A stretch of DNA of 64,000 bases from Fodinibius sp052060035 (GTDB taxonomy: Bacteria > Bacteroidota > Rhodothermia > Balneolales > Balneolaceae): the NCBI RefSeq assembly GCF_052060035.1, contig NZ_JBPOEA010000016.1, positions 1-64,000 on the forward strand. The letters are read 5' to 3'. A program made the translations under genes and the position numbers. Below the pieces are notes generated by a model. It was not told where the DNA came from. It saw only the letters and a program-made list of their open reading frames with translations, and did not search any database. Shown in pieces: positions 1-7,476 of this stretch (positions are counted from its first letter, which is position 1; every line of letters begins with the position of its first letter).

Positions 1-2
1 AT

Positions 3-308
3 GCAGAACAACACAAAAACAGCATCTACGAAATTACTTCAGCGCAAGCCTACACGCTTGATGAAATTGCTGACTTGCTGAGTGAAGCCTCCGGTAAGGA
101 GATTAGCTACAGCGATATTTCTGTCTCGGACTTTGAACAAGCGTTGACCGAAGCCGGGCTTCCCGAAGAGCAGATTGCCATGAGTGTGATGACCGCCACA
201 ACTTTCGTTAATGGCGCGCTTGATTTCACCTATGATGATATGCAGAACCTGCTCGGTCGCAAGCCTACCGGACTGGAAACCTTTATATCAGAATTTGCAA
301 AACAATAA
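3..308 (+). CDS. NmrA-like NAD(P)H:quinone oxidoreductase, C-terminal part
   Basis: The reading frame is open from the left edge of the window, so only the last ~101 residues of a larger protein are seen. The final residues (LLGRKPTGLETFI) are typical of the C-terminus of NmrA/QOR2-type atypical SDR proteins, which are about 285 residues long and reduce quinones with NAD(P)H. The N-terminal Rossmann fold lies outside the window. An internal TTG at 75 could be mistaken for a start, but coding sequence clearly continues upstream. It is followed at short distance by a YceI-family gene, which fits a redox-stress cluster. The family call rests on the tail only. Confidence 0.62.
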   Translation, partial: AEQHKNSIYEITSAQAYTLDEIADLLSEASGKEISYSDISVSDFEQALTEAGLPEEQIAMSVMTATTFVNGALDFTYDDMQNLLGRKPTGLETFISEFAKQ

Positions 309-354
309 TTATTCACTACTACTTAATCTAATCAACCATAAATCAATAAAACCA

Positions 355-933
355 ATGAAAAAACTAATCTTTATTCTATCATTCTTCATGCTTCCTGGCA
401 GTGTCTTTGCGCAATATACGTGGGTGGAAGACCCTGCGCATTCGAAGCTTGGATTTACCGTTACTCACTTGGGTATTGCTGACGTGCCCGGATATTTTGG
501 AGACTATGATGTCACCATTGAAACATACGAGGATGATTTCAGCGATGCGAAGGTAGAGTTGACTGTTCAAACAGCCTCTATTGATACGCGCGTCCAAAAA
601 CGCAACAACCACCTGAAAAGCCCTGACTTCTTTAACGTGGAAAAGTATCCGACGATGACCTTCGAAAGTAGGGATATCAAAGAAGTAGGCAATGACAAAT
701 ACGAACTGACTGGAGATCTGACGCTGCACGGCACAACCAAACCGGTAACGGTGACCATGATTTACCGTGGAACAATCCAGAATGATATGACCCAAGGCAA
801 TCTTAAAGCCGGCATTCAAATTACCGGTTCGATTGATCGGACTGAGTTTAATCTTGGAGGTGATTTTCCACCACCCATGATCAGCAATGAGGTTCAGATT
901 AAGGCGGATGGTGAGTTTATGCCTAAGAACTAA
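355..933 (+). CDS. YceI family periplasmic lipid-binding protein
   Basis: This protein of 192 residues has a signal peptide (MKKLIFILSFFMLPGSVFA, cleavage before QYTW) and one YceI-like lipocalin domain. Family hallmarks are the opening WVEDPAHSKLGFTVTHLG, the block with the KSPDFF..KYPTMTFES pattern, and the LTLHGTTKPVTV strand. YceI proteins bind isoprenoid or other hydrophobic ligands in a beta-barrel in the periplasm. The frame is open from 211, but the ATG at 355 gives a clean signal peptide, so it is preferred. It lies between a quinone-reductase-like gene and a VOC/DoxX/pirin group. A hairpin directly after the stop suggests a separate transcript end. Confidence 0.93.
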   Translation: MKKLIFILSFFMLPGSVFAQYTWVEDPAHSKLGFTVTHLGIADVPGYFGDYDVTIETYEDDFSDAKVELTVQTASIDTRVQKRNNHLKSPDFFNVEKYPTMTFESRDIKEVGNDKYELTGDLTLHGTTKPVTVTMIYRGTIQNDMTQGNLKAGIQITGSIDRTEFNLGGDFPPPMISNEVQIKADGEFMPKN

Positions 934-955
934 TCCCTTTTGTGGAAATATATAA

Positions 956-977
956 GGTCCCGAAAATCTTCGGGGTC
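956..977 (+). terminator. probable rho-independent terminator after yceI
   Basis: The sequence GGTCCCGAA AATC TTCGGGGTC folds into a 9-bp stem, including G-U pairs, with a 4-base loop. A T-rich tail follows. It sits 23 bases after the YceI stop and before the next gene. Confidence 0.6.
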
Positions 978-1021
978 TTGTAAATTTTCAACAAAGAATA
1001 TTTAAAACCAATCACATTACC

Positions 1022-1513
1022 ATGGAAAACAACTACACCACACCGCCGGAAACACGCATCGGACATGTGCATTTGAAAGTGTCTGATCTGGATCGGGCAC
1101 TTGAATTTTATCGTGACCTGCTCGGCTTTGAGCTGACGACCATGTATGGCGAGAATGCGGCTTTCTTATCAGCCGGCGGGTATCACCATCACATCGGGCT
1201 CAATACCTGGCACAGCAAAGGAGGTCCACCTGCTCCACGCAATAGTGCAGGGTTGTACCATACTGCTATTTTGTTACCTACGAGGAAAGACTTAGCTGAA
1301 ATTTTACAGCGCCTCATTGATGAGGAATACCCTATTGATGGAGCCAGCGATCACGGCGTCTCGGAGGCGATCTACCTAAAAGATCCTGATGGCAATGGCG
1401 TGGAACTGTACCGCGATCGTCCCCGTGAGGAATGGGAATACACCGAGGACGGCTCAGTCAAGATGATTACCCAGCCTCTTGACGTCCAGGACCTGCTAAA
1501 TGAATTGAGTTAA
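1022..1513 (+). CDS. VOC family (glyoxalase/extradiol dioxygenase-like) protein
   Basis: This 163-residue protein has a vicinal-oxygen-chelate fold. The first beta-alpha-beta-beta-beta unit begins IGHVHLKVSDLDRALEFYRD and the second contains GLYHTAILLPTR. Candidate metal ligands are His in GHVHLKV, His in LYHTA and Glu in GNGVELYRDRP. It resembles CatE/extradiol-dioxygenase-like VOC proteins, but the substrate cannot be read from sequence. It starts ATG after a short spacer and is followed 60 bases later by DoxX and then pirin. This grouping is common in electrophile and aromatic-compound stress clusters, so a detoxification role is inferred. Confidence 0.85.
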   Translation: MENNYTTPPETRIGHVHLKVSDLDRALEFYRDLLGFELTTMYGENAAFLSAGGYHHHIGLNTWHSKGGPPAPRNSAGLYHTAILLPTRKDLAEILQRLIDEEYPIDGASDHGVSEAIYLKDPDGNGVELYRDRPREEWEYTEDGSVKMITQPLDVQDLLNELS

Positions 1514-1573
1514 AACACCCTTTGAATCTAAACGGAACAACAACTAATCGTAACAGAAATACCTTTTATCACA

Positions 1574-1978
1574 ATGAATAAATTGAAAATTACCTATTGG
1601 ATTACTACTGGAATCTTCAGTGCCATGATGCTATTCAGTGCAACGATGTACTTTATTAGTCCGCAAATGGCGCAAACTTTTGAGCACTTGGGATTCCCGG
1701 ATTACTTTCGAATAGAGCTGGGTATAGCCAAAATAATTGGTGTCCTGCTGTTGCTGGCACCATTTACAGGACGTCTTAAAGAGTGGGTTTATGCCGGCTT
1801 CACCATCAATATGATTTCCGCCAGTATTGCCCACGCAGCAGCGGCCGATCCCATATCTGCTGTTCTTACTCCCCTTGTATTGTTAGGAGTTTTAACGGTC
1901 TCTTACGTAACACTCCAAAAGTTGGATGACGAAATCGAACCTGCTTTTGTAACGCAGCTTATTGGTTCAACTTCGTAG
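1574..1978 (+). CDS. DoxX family membrane protein
   Basis: This 134-residue protein has four predicted membrane segments. The pattern FEHLGFPDYFRIELGIAKIIGVLLLLAP matches the DoxX/DoxD-like family, quoted here in parts: LGFPDYFRIELG then AKIIGVLLLLAP. DoxX proteins are small inner-membrane proteins linked to quinone or thiosulfate redox chemistry, and their biochemical role is often unclear. It lies between a VOC protein and pirin on the same strand with tight spacing, so these three genes are likely one operon. Confidence 0.88.
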   Translation: MNKLKITYWITTGIFSAMMLFSATMYFISPQMAQTFEHLGFPDYFRIELGIAKIIGVLLLLAPFTGRLKEWVYAGFTINMISASIAHAAAADPISAVLTPLVLLGVLTVSYVTLQKLDDEIEPAFVTQLIGSTS

Positions 1979-1991
1979 AAGGGAAAATCCT

Positions 1992-2732
1992 ATGATACAC
2001 ATTGCCAATTCAAATGAACGACACACAGTAAGCCGGGGACCGTTTACTTCGCGGTTTCTTCCCTTGGGCCGATCCATACCGGACTCCAACGATCATGGCA
2101 TTGCCCAGATCGGGCGGCTGGAACACGCCACACTCGAAGGCGGCGCGCTGGTACCGATGCACCTGCATCAGAATGAGGAAATTCTCTCCTACCTGCGCAA
2201 AGGCACGATGCATCACAAGGATAGTGACGGCAATGACATACCCATTAACAATAAACATCTGATGCTGATGAATGCAGGGAGTGGTATTCAACATGAAGAG
2301 GGCGTCCGTAAGGGCGATGAAACAGTGGAGATGCTGCAAATATTTATCCGTCCCAAAGCAGATAACCTGAAACCAAAGGTGCAATTTTATGAGCCGGATG
2401 TAATAAATAGCATAAATAAGTGGCGTTTGCTTGCCGGACACGAGCGATCCAAAGCCCCGATGCTATTCAGAAGTGAAGTGTTGTTTTACGACCTGCATCT
2501 GGAAGTGGGAAACATCATCAAAACTCCCAGCCTGGAGGGGAATACCGGATTTCTGTACCTGTTTAGCGGGAATGTAGCGGTTGGTAGTAATTGTGAAAGT
2601 GTCGAGGAGGGCGATCAGCTGATTGTAAAAGATGAACAGTTGATTCTGGAAGCAAATGAGGATTCGGATCTGGTCTTTTTTGTGCTGGATGCACAGGCAC
2701 CGTATTCACGGAATGGGCTTTATACAAAATGA
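1992..2732 (+). CDS. pirin family protein (bicupin)
   Basis: This 246-residue protein has the pirin bicupin fold. The N-terminal cupin has the metal-site pattern HLHQNEEILSYLRKGTMHHKD and GSGIQHEE, shown in parts: HLHQNEEI, GTMHHKDSDG and GSGIQHEE. The C-terminal cupin (GNTGFLYLFSGNVAVGS) is less conserved, as is usual. Pirins bind iron and include quercetin 2,3-dioxygenase-like enzymes and redox sensors. The open frame extends to 1962, overlapping doxX, but the ATG at 1992 is the natural start. It is the last gene of the VOC-doxX-pirin group and is followed by the first copy of the repeated regulatory element. Confidence 0.92.
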   Translation: MIHIANSNERHTVSRGPFTSRFLPLGRSIPDSNDHGIAQIGRLEHATLEGGALVPMHLHQNEEILSYLRKGTMHHKDSDGNDIPINNKHLMLMNAGSGIQHEEGVRKGDETVEMLQIFIRPKADNLKPKVQFYEPDVINSINKWRLLAGHERSKAPMLFRSEVLFYDLHLEVGNIIKTPSLEGNTGFLYLFSGNVAVGSNCESVEEGDQLIVKDEQLILEANEDSDLVFFVLDAQAPYSRNGLYTK

Positions 2733-2760
2733 AAGTCTATTCCATTTTAATAAATGTAGA

Positions 2761-2882
2761 GAGCCTGTGGTAAACTCACAGGCTATATTCTATTGAGCTA
2801 TATCAAGGGTTTTTCTTACCAAACATCAATGATATTTCAGCACCAAAAGGGCACCTTTAAAGTAGTTCAAGAAAGTTATAAC
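2761..2882 (+). promoter_or_regulatory. repeat element copy 1 with FNR/CRP-like box, upstream of uspA
   Basis: A hairpin (GCCTGTG, 7-base loop, CACAGGC) is followed by an 88-base block at 2791-2878 that recurs before two later genes. Within it, TTGAGCTATATCAA at 2793-2806 matches the FNR/CRP-family operator form TTGA-N6-TCAA. The box ends 98 bases before the uspA ATG. The hairpin probably ends the pirin transcript. Operator function is inferred from sequence form and recurrence. Confidence 0.6.
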
Positions 2883-2904
2883 TGTTTAATAAAAATTAAC
2901 TGCT

Positions 2905-3378
2905 ATGCATTCTATAAATAAAATATTAGTCCCAACTGATTTTTCTGATAATGCATCACATGCTTATAGCTATGCCCAAAAAATTGCTGGCCGATATGGA
3001 GCAAAAGTAGATTTTATCCATATAATTCCTACGCTTCATTACTTCAGTGAAAGTCTGGAACAGCTTAGTATGCCCCTTGATATGGAGCAAGACGTATATC
3101 CTTATGCCCAAGAGCGGACGTCTGGAAAATTAAAAAAGCTTATGGACAGCTACCTTCAGCCTGAAAATAAAGGTGACGGTATTGTACGAATTGCCCCAAA
3201 CCCTTCAAAAACTATTGCGAAATATGCCGAACAGGACAATTATGATTTAATAGTCCTAACAACACAAAAACGTAACGGAATTAAGCATCGCATTCTTAAG
3301 TCAACAACAGAGAAAATTGTACGACTTTCGGTTCATCCGGTAGTAACTATTAATCCAGACTTAGTAAGTGCAGCCTGA
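2905..3378 (+). CDS. universal stress protein (UspA domain)
   Basis: This single-domain 157-residue protein opens KILVPTDFSDNASHAYSYA, the first strand and helix of the Usp fold, and ends with a typical EKIVRLSVHPVVTI strand. The usual ATP-binding pattern G-x2-G-x9-G(S/T) is poorly kept (only NGIKHRILKST can be aligned), so it may belong to the class that does not bind ATP. Universal stress proteins act in the cytoplasm under starvation, hypoxia or redox stress. The gene stands alone after regulatory element copy 1, with its own likely promoter. Confidence 0.9.
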   Translation: MHSINKILVPTDFSDNASHAYSYAQKIAGRYGAKVDFIHIIPTLHYFSESLEQLSMPLDMEQDVYPYAQERTSGKLKKLMDSYLQPENKGDGIVRIAPNPSKTIAKYAEQDNYDLIVLTTQKRNGIKHRILKSTTEKIVRLSVHPVVTINPDLVSAA

Positions 3379-3426
3379 CTCAAATGACCAGCTATACAGC
3401 AAGGGTCCTTTTCTATTTGATCAGAA

Positions 3427-3545
3427 AAGCCTGGGGTAACCTTACAGCAGCCTTTTTATTGAGATTTGTCAAGGGTTTTTCTTAGCAGAAGTCAATGAGA
3501 TTCGAGCACTAATAGAGTTACTTAAAGTAACACAAGAAGTTAAAC
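3427..3545 (+). promoter_or_regulatory. repeat element copy 2 with FNR/CRP-like box, upstream of SDR gene
   Basis: This is the most divergent of the three copies. A weak hairpin (GCCTGGGG... GCAGCC) with a T run is followed by the conserved block at 3457-3543. It contains TTGAGATTTGTCAA at 3459-3472, which keeps both TTGA and TCAA half-sites. The box ends 96 bases before the SDR start codon. Confidence 0.55.
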
Positions 3546-3568
3546 TCTAATGAAGAAAGGTGAATATT

Positions 3569-4333
3569 ATGAAACGTTTAGAAAATAAAGTCGCCATCAT
3601 AACAGGTGGCTCAGGAAGTATTGGATTTACTACAGCTAAAAAATTAGCTAACGAAGGTGCCAAGGTTCTTTTGGTAGATATCGACGAAGAGAGCCTGAAA
3701 GAAAGGCAGCAGGAAGCTGAAAAGAAAGGTCTTGACATTTCCTACGCAGTAGCCGATGTAACTGACGCCGAAGACGTACAAAATTATGTTGATACAGCAT
3801 TGGAAAGATATGGGAAAATTGACCTGTTCTTTAACAATGCCGGCATAGAGGGCGTTGTTAAACCTATTAGTGAATATCCAGAGGACACCTTTGACCAAGT
3901 ACTGGCTGTTAATGTAAAAGGAGTCTTTTTGGGAATGAAATATGTAACTCCCAAAATGGAGAATGGCGGAAGTGTCGTTATAACTTCTTCTGTGGCAGGC
4001 TTGGTAGGCAGTCCGGGTATGGTGGCATATAACACCAGCAAACACGCCATAATTGGAACTATGCGCGTTGCTGCCCAGGAACTGGGTGAACGTAATATCA
4101 GAGTGAATACCGTCCATCCGGGACCAGTAGATAACCGTATGATGCGTTCACTGGAAGAGGGGGCAAAACCGGGTCATGGAGAGGAAGTGAAAGCAGGATA
4201 TGAGCAACAGATTCCAATGCATCGTTATGCGCAGCCAGAAGATATAAGTAATATGGTAACTTTTCTCTTCTCTGACGAAAGCTCTTATGCCCACGGAAAT
4301 ACCTTTGTGGTTGACGGTGGATTTACAACATAG
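3569..4333 (+). CDS. SDR family NAD(P)-dependent oxidoreductase
   Basis: This is a classical short-chain dehydrogenase of 254 residues. Features are the cofactor motif TGGSGSIG at residues 12-19, the NNAG motif, the catalytic Ser in VVITSSVAG, the catalytic YNTSK, and the C-terminal DGGFTT typical of the FabG-like group. It reduces or oxidises a carbonyl or alcohol with NAD(H) or NADP(H) in the cytoplasm; the substrate is unknown. A GTG at 3560 is in frame, but the ATG at 3569 sits 8 bases after a Shine-Dalgarno-like GAAAGG and is preferred. It is preceded by regulatory element copy 2 and is therefore probably co-regulated with the flanking uspA and ndh. Confidence 0.93.
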   Translation: MKRLENKVAIITGGSGSIGFTTAKKLANEGAKVLLVDIDEESLKERQQEAEKKGLDISYAVADVTDAEDVQNYVDTALERYGKIDLFFNNAGIEGVVKPISEYPEDTFDQVLAVNVKGVFLGMKYVTPKMENGGSVVITSSVAGLVGSPGMVAYNTSKHAIIGTMRVAAQELGERNIRVNTVHPGPVDNRMMRSLEEGAKPGHGEEVKAGYEQQIPMHRYAQPEDISNMVTFLFSDESSYAHGNTFVVDGGFTT

Positions 4334-4417
4334 AAGCCAGCTTTGTAATATAGATAAACCAAATATAACTCCATTCCTATGGTTACTTTTTCATAAGTGA
4401 CTATATATAATCTACAA

Positions 4418-4540
4418 ATGCCTGTGGGGTTACCCCCTACAGGCATTTTCTATTGAGATATATCAAGGATGTTTCTTAGCAAACATCAATGAATTTTGAG
4501 CACCGAAAGAACACCTTTAAAGTAATTCGAGAAAGTTAAA
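4418..4540 (+). promoter_or_regulatory. repeat element copy 3 with FNR/CRP-like box, upstream of ndh
   Basis: A hairpin (TGCCTGT ... ACAGGCA) is followed by the 88-base block at 4451-4538, which aligns with copy 1 without gaps. The box TTGAGATATATCAA at 4453-4466 is the closest of the three to an FNR/CRP palindrome. It ends 88 bases before the ndh ATG. Confidence 0.6.
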
Positions 4541-4554
4541 AAGAGGAAAATATT

Positions 4555-5835
4555 ATGGATAAGGAAATTATCATTATCGGCGGTGGATTTGCCGGTGTAA
4601 ACCTGGCAAAACAACTTTCTAACAAGAAAGGCTTTCACGTCACGCTGGTAGATAAAAACAACTACAATTATTTCCCTCCACTGCTGTATCAGGTAGCAAC
4701 TGGTATGCTTGAGGTTTCAAGCATCAGTACTCCTTTCCGTACTATTTTTAAAGATGTTGATAACGTCAGTTTTAGGATGGGGGAGCTCCAAAAGGTAGAA
4801 CCCAAAACCAACAAGGTGCAGCTCTCTACAGGTGCATTAGCATACGATTCGCTCGTGATTGCTACGGGGACCAAAAGCAATTTTTTTGGGATGGAGAACA
4901 TCAAGAAAAATTCCCTGCCGATGAAAACCATTGACGATGCGGTAGAAATGCGCAACTACCTGCTGCAAAAAACCGAAGAAGCTACCTATACCAATGATCC
5001 TGATAAGAAAGCCAAGCTTCGAAATATCGTCATATCAGGAGCGGGACCTACAGGTGTTGAAGTTGCCGGCATGCTGGCTGAGATGCGTAATAACATGCTG
5101 GAAAACATTTATCCGGAGCTAACCAGCAATGAGCTAAATATATTTCTTGTAGATGCTGCGCCTACAGTACTACCTCCAATGCGCGAGAAATCCCAAAAAT
5201 ATACCCATGAAGCTCTTAAGAAGATGGGGGTCCATGTGAAGCTCGAAAAGATGGTTAAAGACTACAAGAATGAAACTGTCTATTTTAAAGACGGCGACAC
5301 CATCGAGACCGAGACCTTGATCTGGACCGCAGGGGTAACAGCCCGGGTGTTTGAAGGGATTCCCGAAGAAAGCTATGGCAGGGGCAATCGCTTGCTGGTG
5401 AATGAATATAATAAGGTAAAAGACACCGAGAATATCTATGCGATCGGTGATGCCGCCTTGCAGAAAACTGATGAGAATTTTCCCGAAGGTCATCCCCAAC
5501 TGGCCAATGTTGCCATGCAGCAAGGTCAGCACTTGGCGAGGAATTTTATTGCCATGGAACAGGGCCAAGACTTAACACCCTTCCACTACTTTGATAAGGG
5601 ATCAATGGCCATCATAGGCAAGAGTAAGGCCACCGCTGATCTTACAGTACCTTCTAAAACCGTAACTGGCTGGGTAGCCTGGGCTATGTGGTTGTTTGTA
5701 CACCTTTTCCAGCTGATCAACTATCGGAATCGCATTAAAACCATGTGGAACTGGACAACCGCTTATTTTACGGAGGATCAATCACTGGGTATGATCGTAC
5801 GTCCTACGGAGCAAATAGATCAAGAAACCTTATAA
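4555..5835 (+). CDS. ndh: type II NADH:quinone oxidoreductase (NDH-2)
   Basis: This 426-residue flavoprotein begins with the FAD-binding motif IIIIGGGFAGVNLA. A second dinucleotide motif follows, ISGAGPTGVEVAG, for NADH, and then the FAD-closing IYAIGDAAL. The C-terminal hydrophobic and amphipathic stretch (VAWAMWLFVHLFQLINYR) is the membrane anchor typical of NDH-2. The enzyme passes electrons from NADH to quinone at the inner membrane without pumping protons. It starts with ATG after GAGGAAAA. It is preceded by regulatory element copy 3, which suggests control by oxygen or redox state through a Crp/Fnr-family protein; that link is inference. The symbol is by family. Confidence 0.93.
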   Translation: MDKEIIIIGGGFAGVNLAKQLSNKKGFHVTLVDKNNYNYFPPLLYQVATGMLEVSSISTPFRTIFKDVDNVSFRMGELQKVEPKTNKVQLSTGALAYDSLVIATGTKSNFFGMENIKKNSLPMKTIDDAVEMRNYLLQKTEEATYTNDPDKKAKLRNIVISGAGPTGVEVAGMLAEMRNNMLENIYPELTSNELNIFLVDAAPTVLPPMREKSQKYTHEALKKMGVHVKLEKMVKDYKNETVYFKDGDTIETETLIWTAGVTARVFEGIPEESYGRGNRLLVNEYNKVKDTENIYAIGDAALQKTDENFPEGHPQLANVAMQQGQHLARNFIAMEQGQDLTPFHYFDKGSMAIIGKSKATADLTVPSKTVTGWVAWAMWLFVHLFQLINYRNRIKTMWNWTTAYFTEDQSLGMIVRPTEQIDQETL

Positions 5836-6045
5836 AATGCGACGGATAAAACTGATAGAGAGATCGAGTCTTTTGAGATCAGCTTTGTAGAATGGGATTT
5901 TGAGAGGGAAGAGTATTATTATTTCCCCATGCCTGATACTTGTGCAGGAAAAATCTATGAGAGTAGAGCGGAGCTTACAGATCCTCCCAAAGATCCAAGC
6001 TTAGTGATTTATGAAATGTTGTTTTGGGATAAGAAGGAAAGTTAA
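5836..6045 (+). other. orphan reading frame after ndh, possible gene remnant
   Basis: Directly after the ndh stop codon, the same frame stays open for 69 codons. It has a protein-like composition rich in acidic and aromatic residues (FVEWDFEREEYYYFPMPD, then VIYEMLFWDKKES) before TAA. No ATG, GTG or TTG precedes the coding-like part; the nearest upstream ATG at 5837 is in another frame and stops quickly. It may be the tail of a decayed gene, a gene with a lost start, or ndh read-through. I do not recognise the family. Confidence 0.3.
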
Positions 6046-6125
6046 GCAGCTGAGTGAGCAGAGAGAAACTTCGCACAGAATTTTAGGAGTTCGGAAAGAA
6101 AATTTTGGGTAGAAGTGCCTAATTC

Positions 6126-6147
6126 TGTTACCCAAATGTTACCCAAA
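6126..6147. repeat. 11-bp tandem duplication
   Basis: The unit TGTTACCCAAA occurs twice in direct tandem (6126-6136 and 6137-6147), in the gene-free stretch between ndh and tRNA-Asp. Function is unknown. It could be the worn end of an element that once used the tRNA gene as a target. Confidence 0.6.
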
Positions 6148-6187
6148 TCCGAAAATGGAAGGTAGAAATAAGGCTAATTTCGGGAAA

Positions 6188-6223
6188 CAAAAAAGCCGCT
6201 AACTCTTTGCGAGCCAGCGGCTT
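6188..6223 (-). terminator. terminator of tRNA-Asp
   Basis: The stem AAGCCGCT (6193-6200) pairs with AGCGGCTT (6216-6223). Read on the minus strand it is followed by a run of T. It lies 10 bases beyond the tRNA 3' end. Confidence 0.8.
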
Positions 6224-6232
6224 ATCGGAAAG

Positions 6233-6306
6233 CGATCCGGACGAGATTCGAACTCGCGACCTCCTGCGTGACAGGCAGGCGTTCTAACCAGCTGAACTAC
6301 CGGACC
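6233..6306 (-). tRNA. tRNA-Asp (GTC)
   Basis: On the minus strand this 74-base gene forms a cloverleaf. The acceptor GGTCCGG pairs with CCGGATC and is followed by discriminator G. The D-arm region is TAGTTCAGCTGGTTAGA, the anticodon loop is CTGTCAC with anticodon GTC, and the T-loop is GTTCGAATC. The 3' CCA is not encoded. A strong terminator follows. The flanking gene-free DNA on its 3' side holds an orphan frame and a tandem repeat, which may be remnants of an integration event. Confidence 0.97.
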
Positions 6307-6429
6307 AAATGAGAGCCCAAATATAACGACCTTTTTACTCTTATGTCAAGCATAATTTCCGCAATTTTATAACTTTTGATTCATACCGGGAATTTATTAC
6401 CATAGACAAAAATAAAGCTAATCCATTTT

Positions 6430-6822
6430 ATGTATCAGCCCACTTTTGTTGAGGTTTCTCACGATATCAGTGTAGAGGTAAAACCGGTATATTTGGAAGA
6501 AGAATCAAGCCCTGTTGTTCATAAACATGTATTTGCATACTTTGTTACCATTCGAAATATGGGGAATCAACCAGTACAATTGTTACGGAGACATTGGAAA
6601 ATTGAAGACTCCGGCGGGCAGGATCACGAAGTGGATGGAGCAGGGGTAATTGGATTACAACCCACTATTGAACCAGGTGGACAGCATGACTACAACAGCT
6701 TCTGTGTGCTAAAATCGTATCGTGGTAGCATGCGTGGTTATTATACTATGGAACGTGGTGATGGGAAATTAATAAAGGTTCGTATCCCAGAGTTTTTATT
6801 AATTTCACACGTATTGAATTAA
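6430..6822 (+). CDS. apaG: ApaG family protein
   Basis: This 130-residue protein is one ApaG (DUF525) immunoglobulin-like domain. Diagnostic blocks are FAYFVTIRNMGNQPVQLLRR, the following HWKIED with VDGAGVIGLQPTIEPG, and the ending SMRGYYTMERGDGK. ApaG proteins bind nucleotides or metal and are linked to Co2+/Mg2+ resistance and to Ap4A metabolism, though the exact role differs between species. The gene runs opposite to the downstream peroxidase gene and stands alone. Confidence 0.93.
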   Translation: MYQPTFVEVSHDISVEVKPVYLEEESSPVVHKHVFAYFVTIRNMGNQPVQLLRRHWKIEDSGGQDHEVDGAGVIGLQPTIEPGGQHDYNSFCVLKSYRGSMRGYYTMERGDGKLIKVRIPEFLLISHVLN

Positions 6823-6824
6823 AC

Positions 6825-6861
6825 AAAAAAGGAGGACCGCAAGTATCAGTTACGGCCCTCC
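6825..6861 (-). terminator. terminator of the glutathione peroxidase gene
   Basis: GGAGGACCG (6831-6839) pairs with CGGCCCTCC (6853-6861) with one mismatch. On the minus strand the hairpin is followed by TTTTTTG, so it serves the minus-strand peroxidase gene, which ends at 6901. Confidence 0.7.
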
Positions 6862-6900
6862 GTCGGGATGGTGATGGGATGTATTAGGGATACATCTTAT

Positions 6901-7452
6901 CTAACTGTTTAATTCCTTTTCTATTGCATCAATAATTGTATCGCTCTGTGGTTTAACACCGCTTCGATAGCGATGGACCAGTTTTCCGTTCGAGTTAATC
7001 AAGAATTTCTCAAAATTCCATTTTATTGCTCCGGTGAAATCAGGATTGTCAGCCGTTGTTAAATATGAGAACAAGGGATGCTGATCCTCACCTTTGACAG
7101 ATATTTTAGAGAACATCGGAAAACCCACCTCGTAGTTCACTTTACAAAACTGTTTTATTTCTTCATCCGTTCCCGGTTCCTGTCCGCCAAAATTATTAGC
7201 AGGAAAACCTAATACAACAAGTCCATCATCGTTGTATTTTTCATATAATGCCTGTAACCCTTCGTACTGAGGAGTGTAGCCGCATTCTGAGGCGGTGTTG
7301 ACGATTAATAAAACTTTTCCCTCATATTTATTCAGTGATGTTTCTTTTCCGTCAATGTTTGTAGTTTTGAACTCGTAAACAGAATCTGTGGTTGTATCAG
7401 CAGTATTTAACGACATAGATAAAAGTATTATTAAGAGTCCTACGGTTTTCAT
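6901..7452 (-). CDS. glutathione peroxidase family thiol peroxidase, exported
   Basis: This 183-residue protein has an N-terminal signal (MKTVGLLIILLSMSLNTA) and a GPx domain. Catalytic residues visible are Cys57 in NTASECGYT, Gln91 in FPANNFGGQEPG, and Trp145-Asn146 in KWNFEKF. Cys103 in QFCKVNYEVGFPMF is the position of the resolving Cys in thioredoxin-dependent GPx enzymes. A thioredoxin-type peroxidase acting on H2O2 or lipid hydroperoxides in the periplasm is therefore likely. Cys replaces selenocysteine, as in most bacterial members. The gene is divergent from the outer-membrane protein gene at 7477, with only 24 bases between start codons, so the two promoters must overlap. Confidence 0.93.
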   Translation of the reverse strand: MKTVGLLIILLSMSLNTADTTTDSVYEFKTTNIDGKETSLNKYEGKVLLIVNTASECGYTPQYEGLQALYEKYNDDGLVVLGFPANNFGGQEPGTDEEIKQFCKVNYEVGFPMFSKISVKGEDQHPLFSYLTTADNPDFTGAIKWNFEKFLINSNGKLVHRYRSGVKPQSDTIIDAIEKELNS

Positions 7453-7476
7453 AGATTTTACACCTTATTTAAATGG

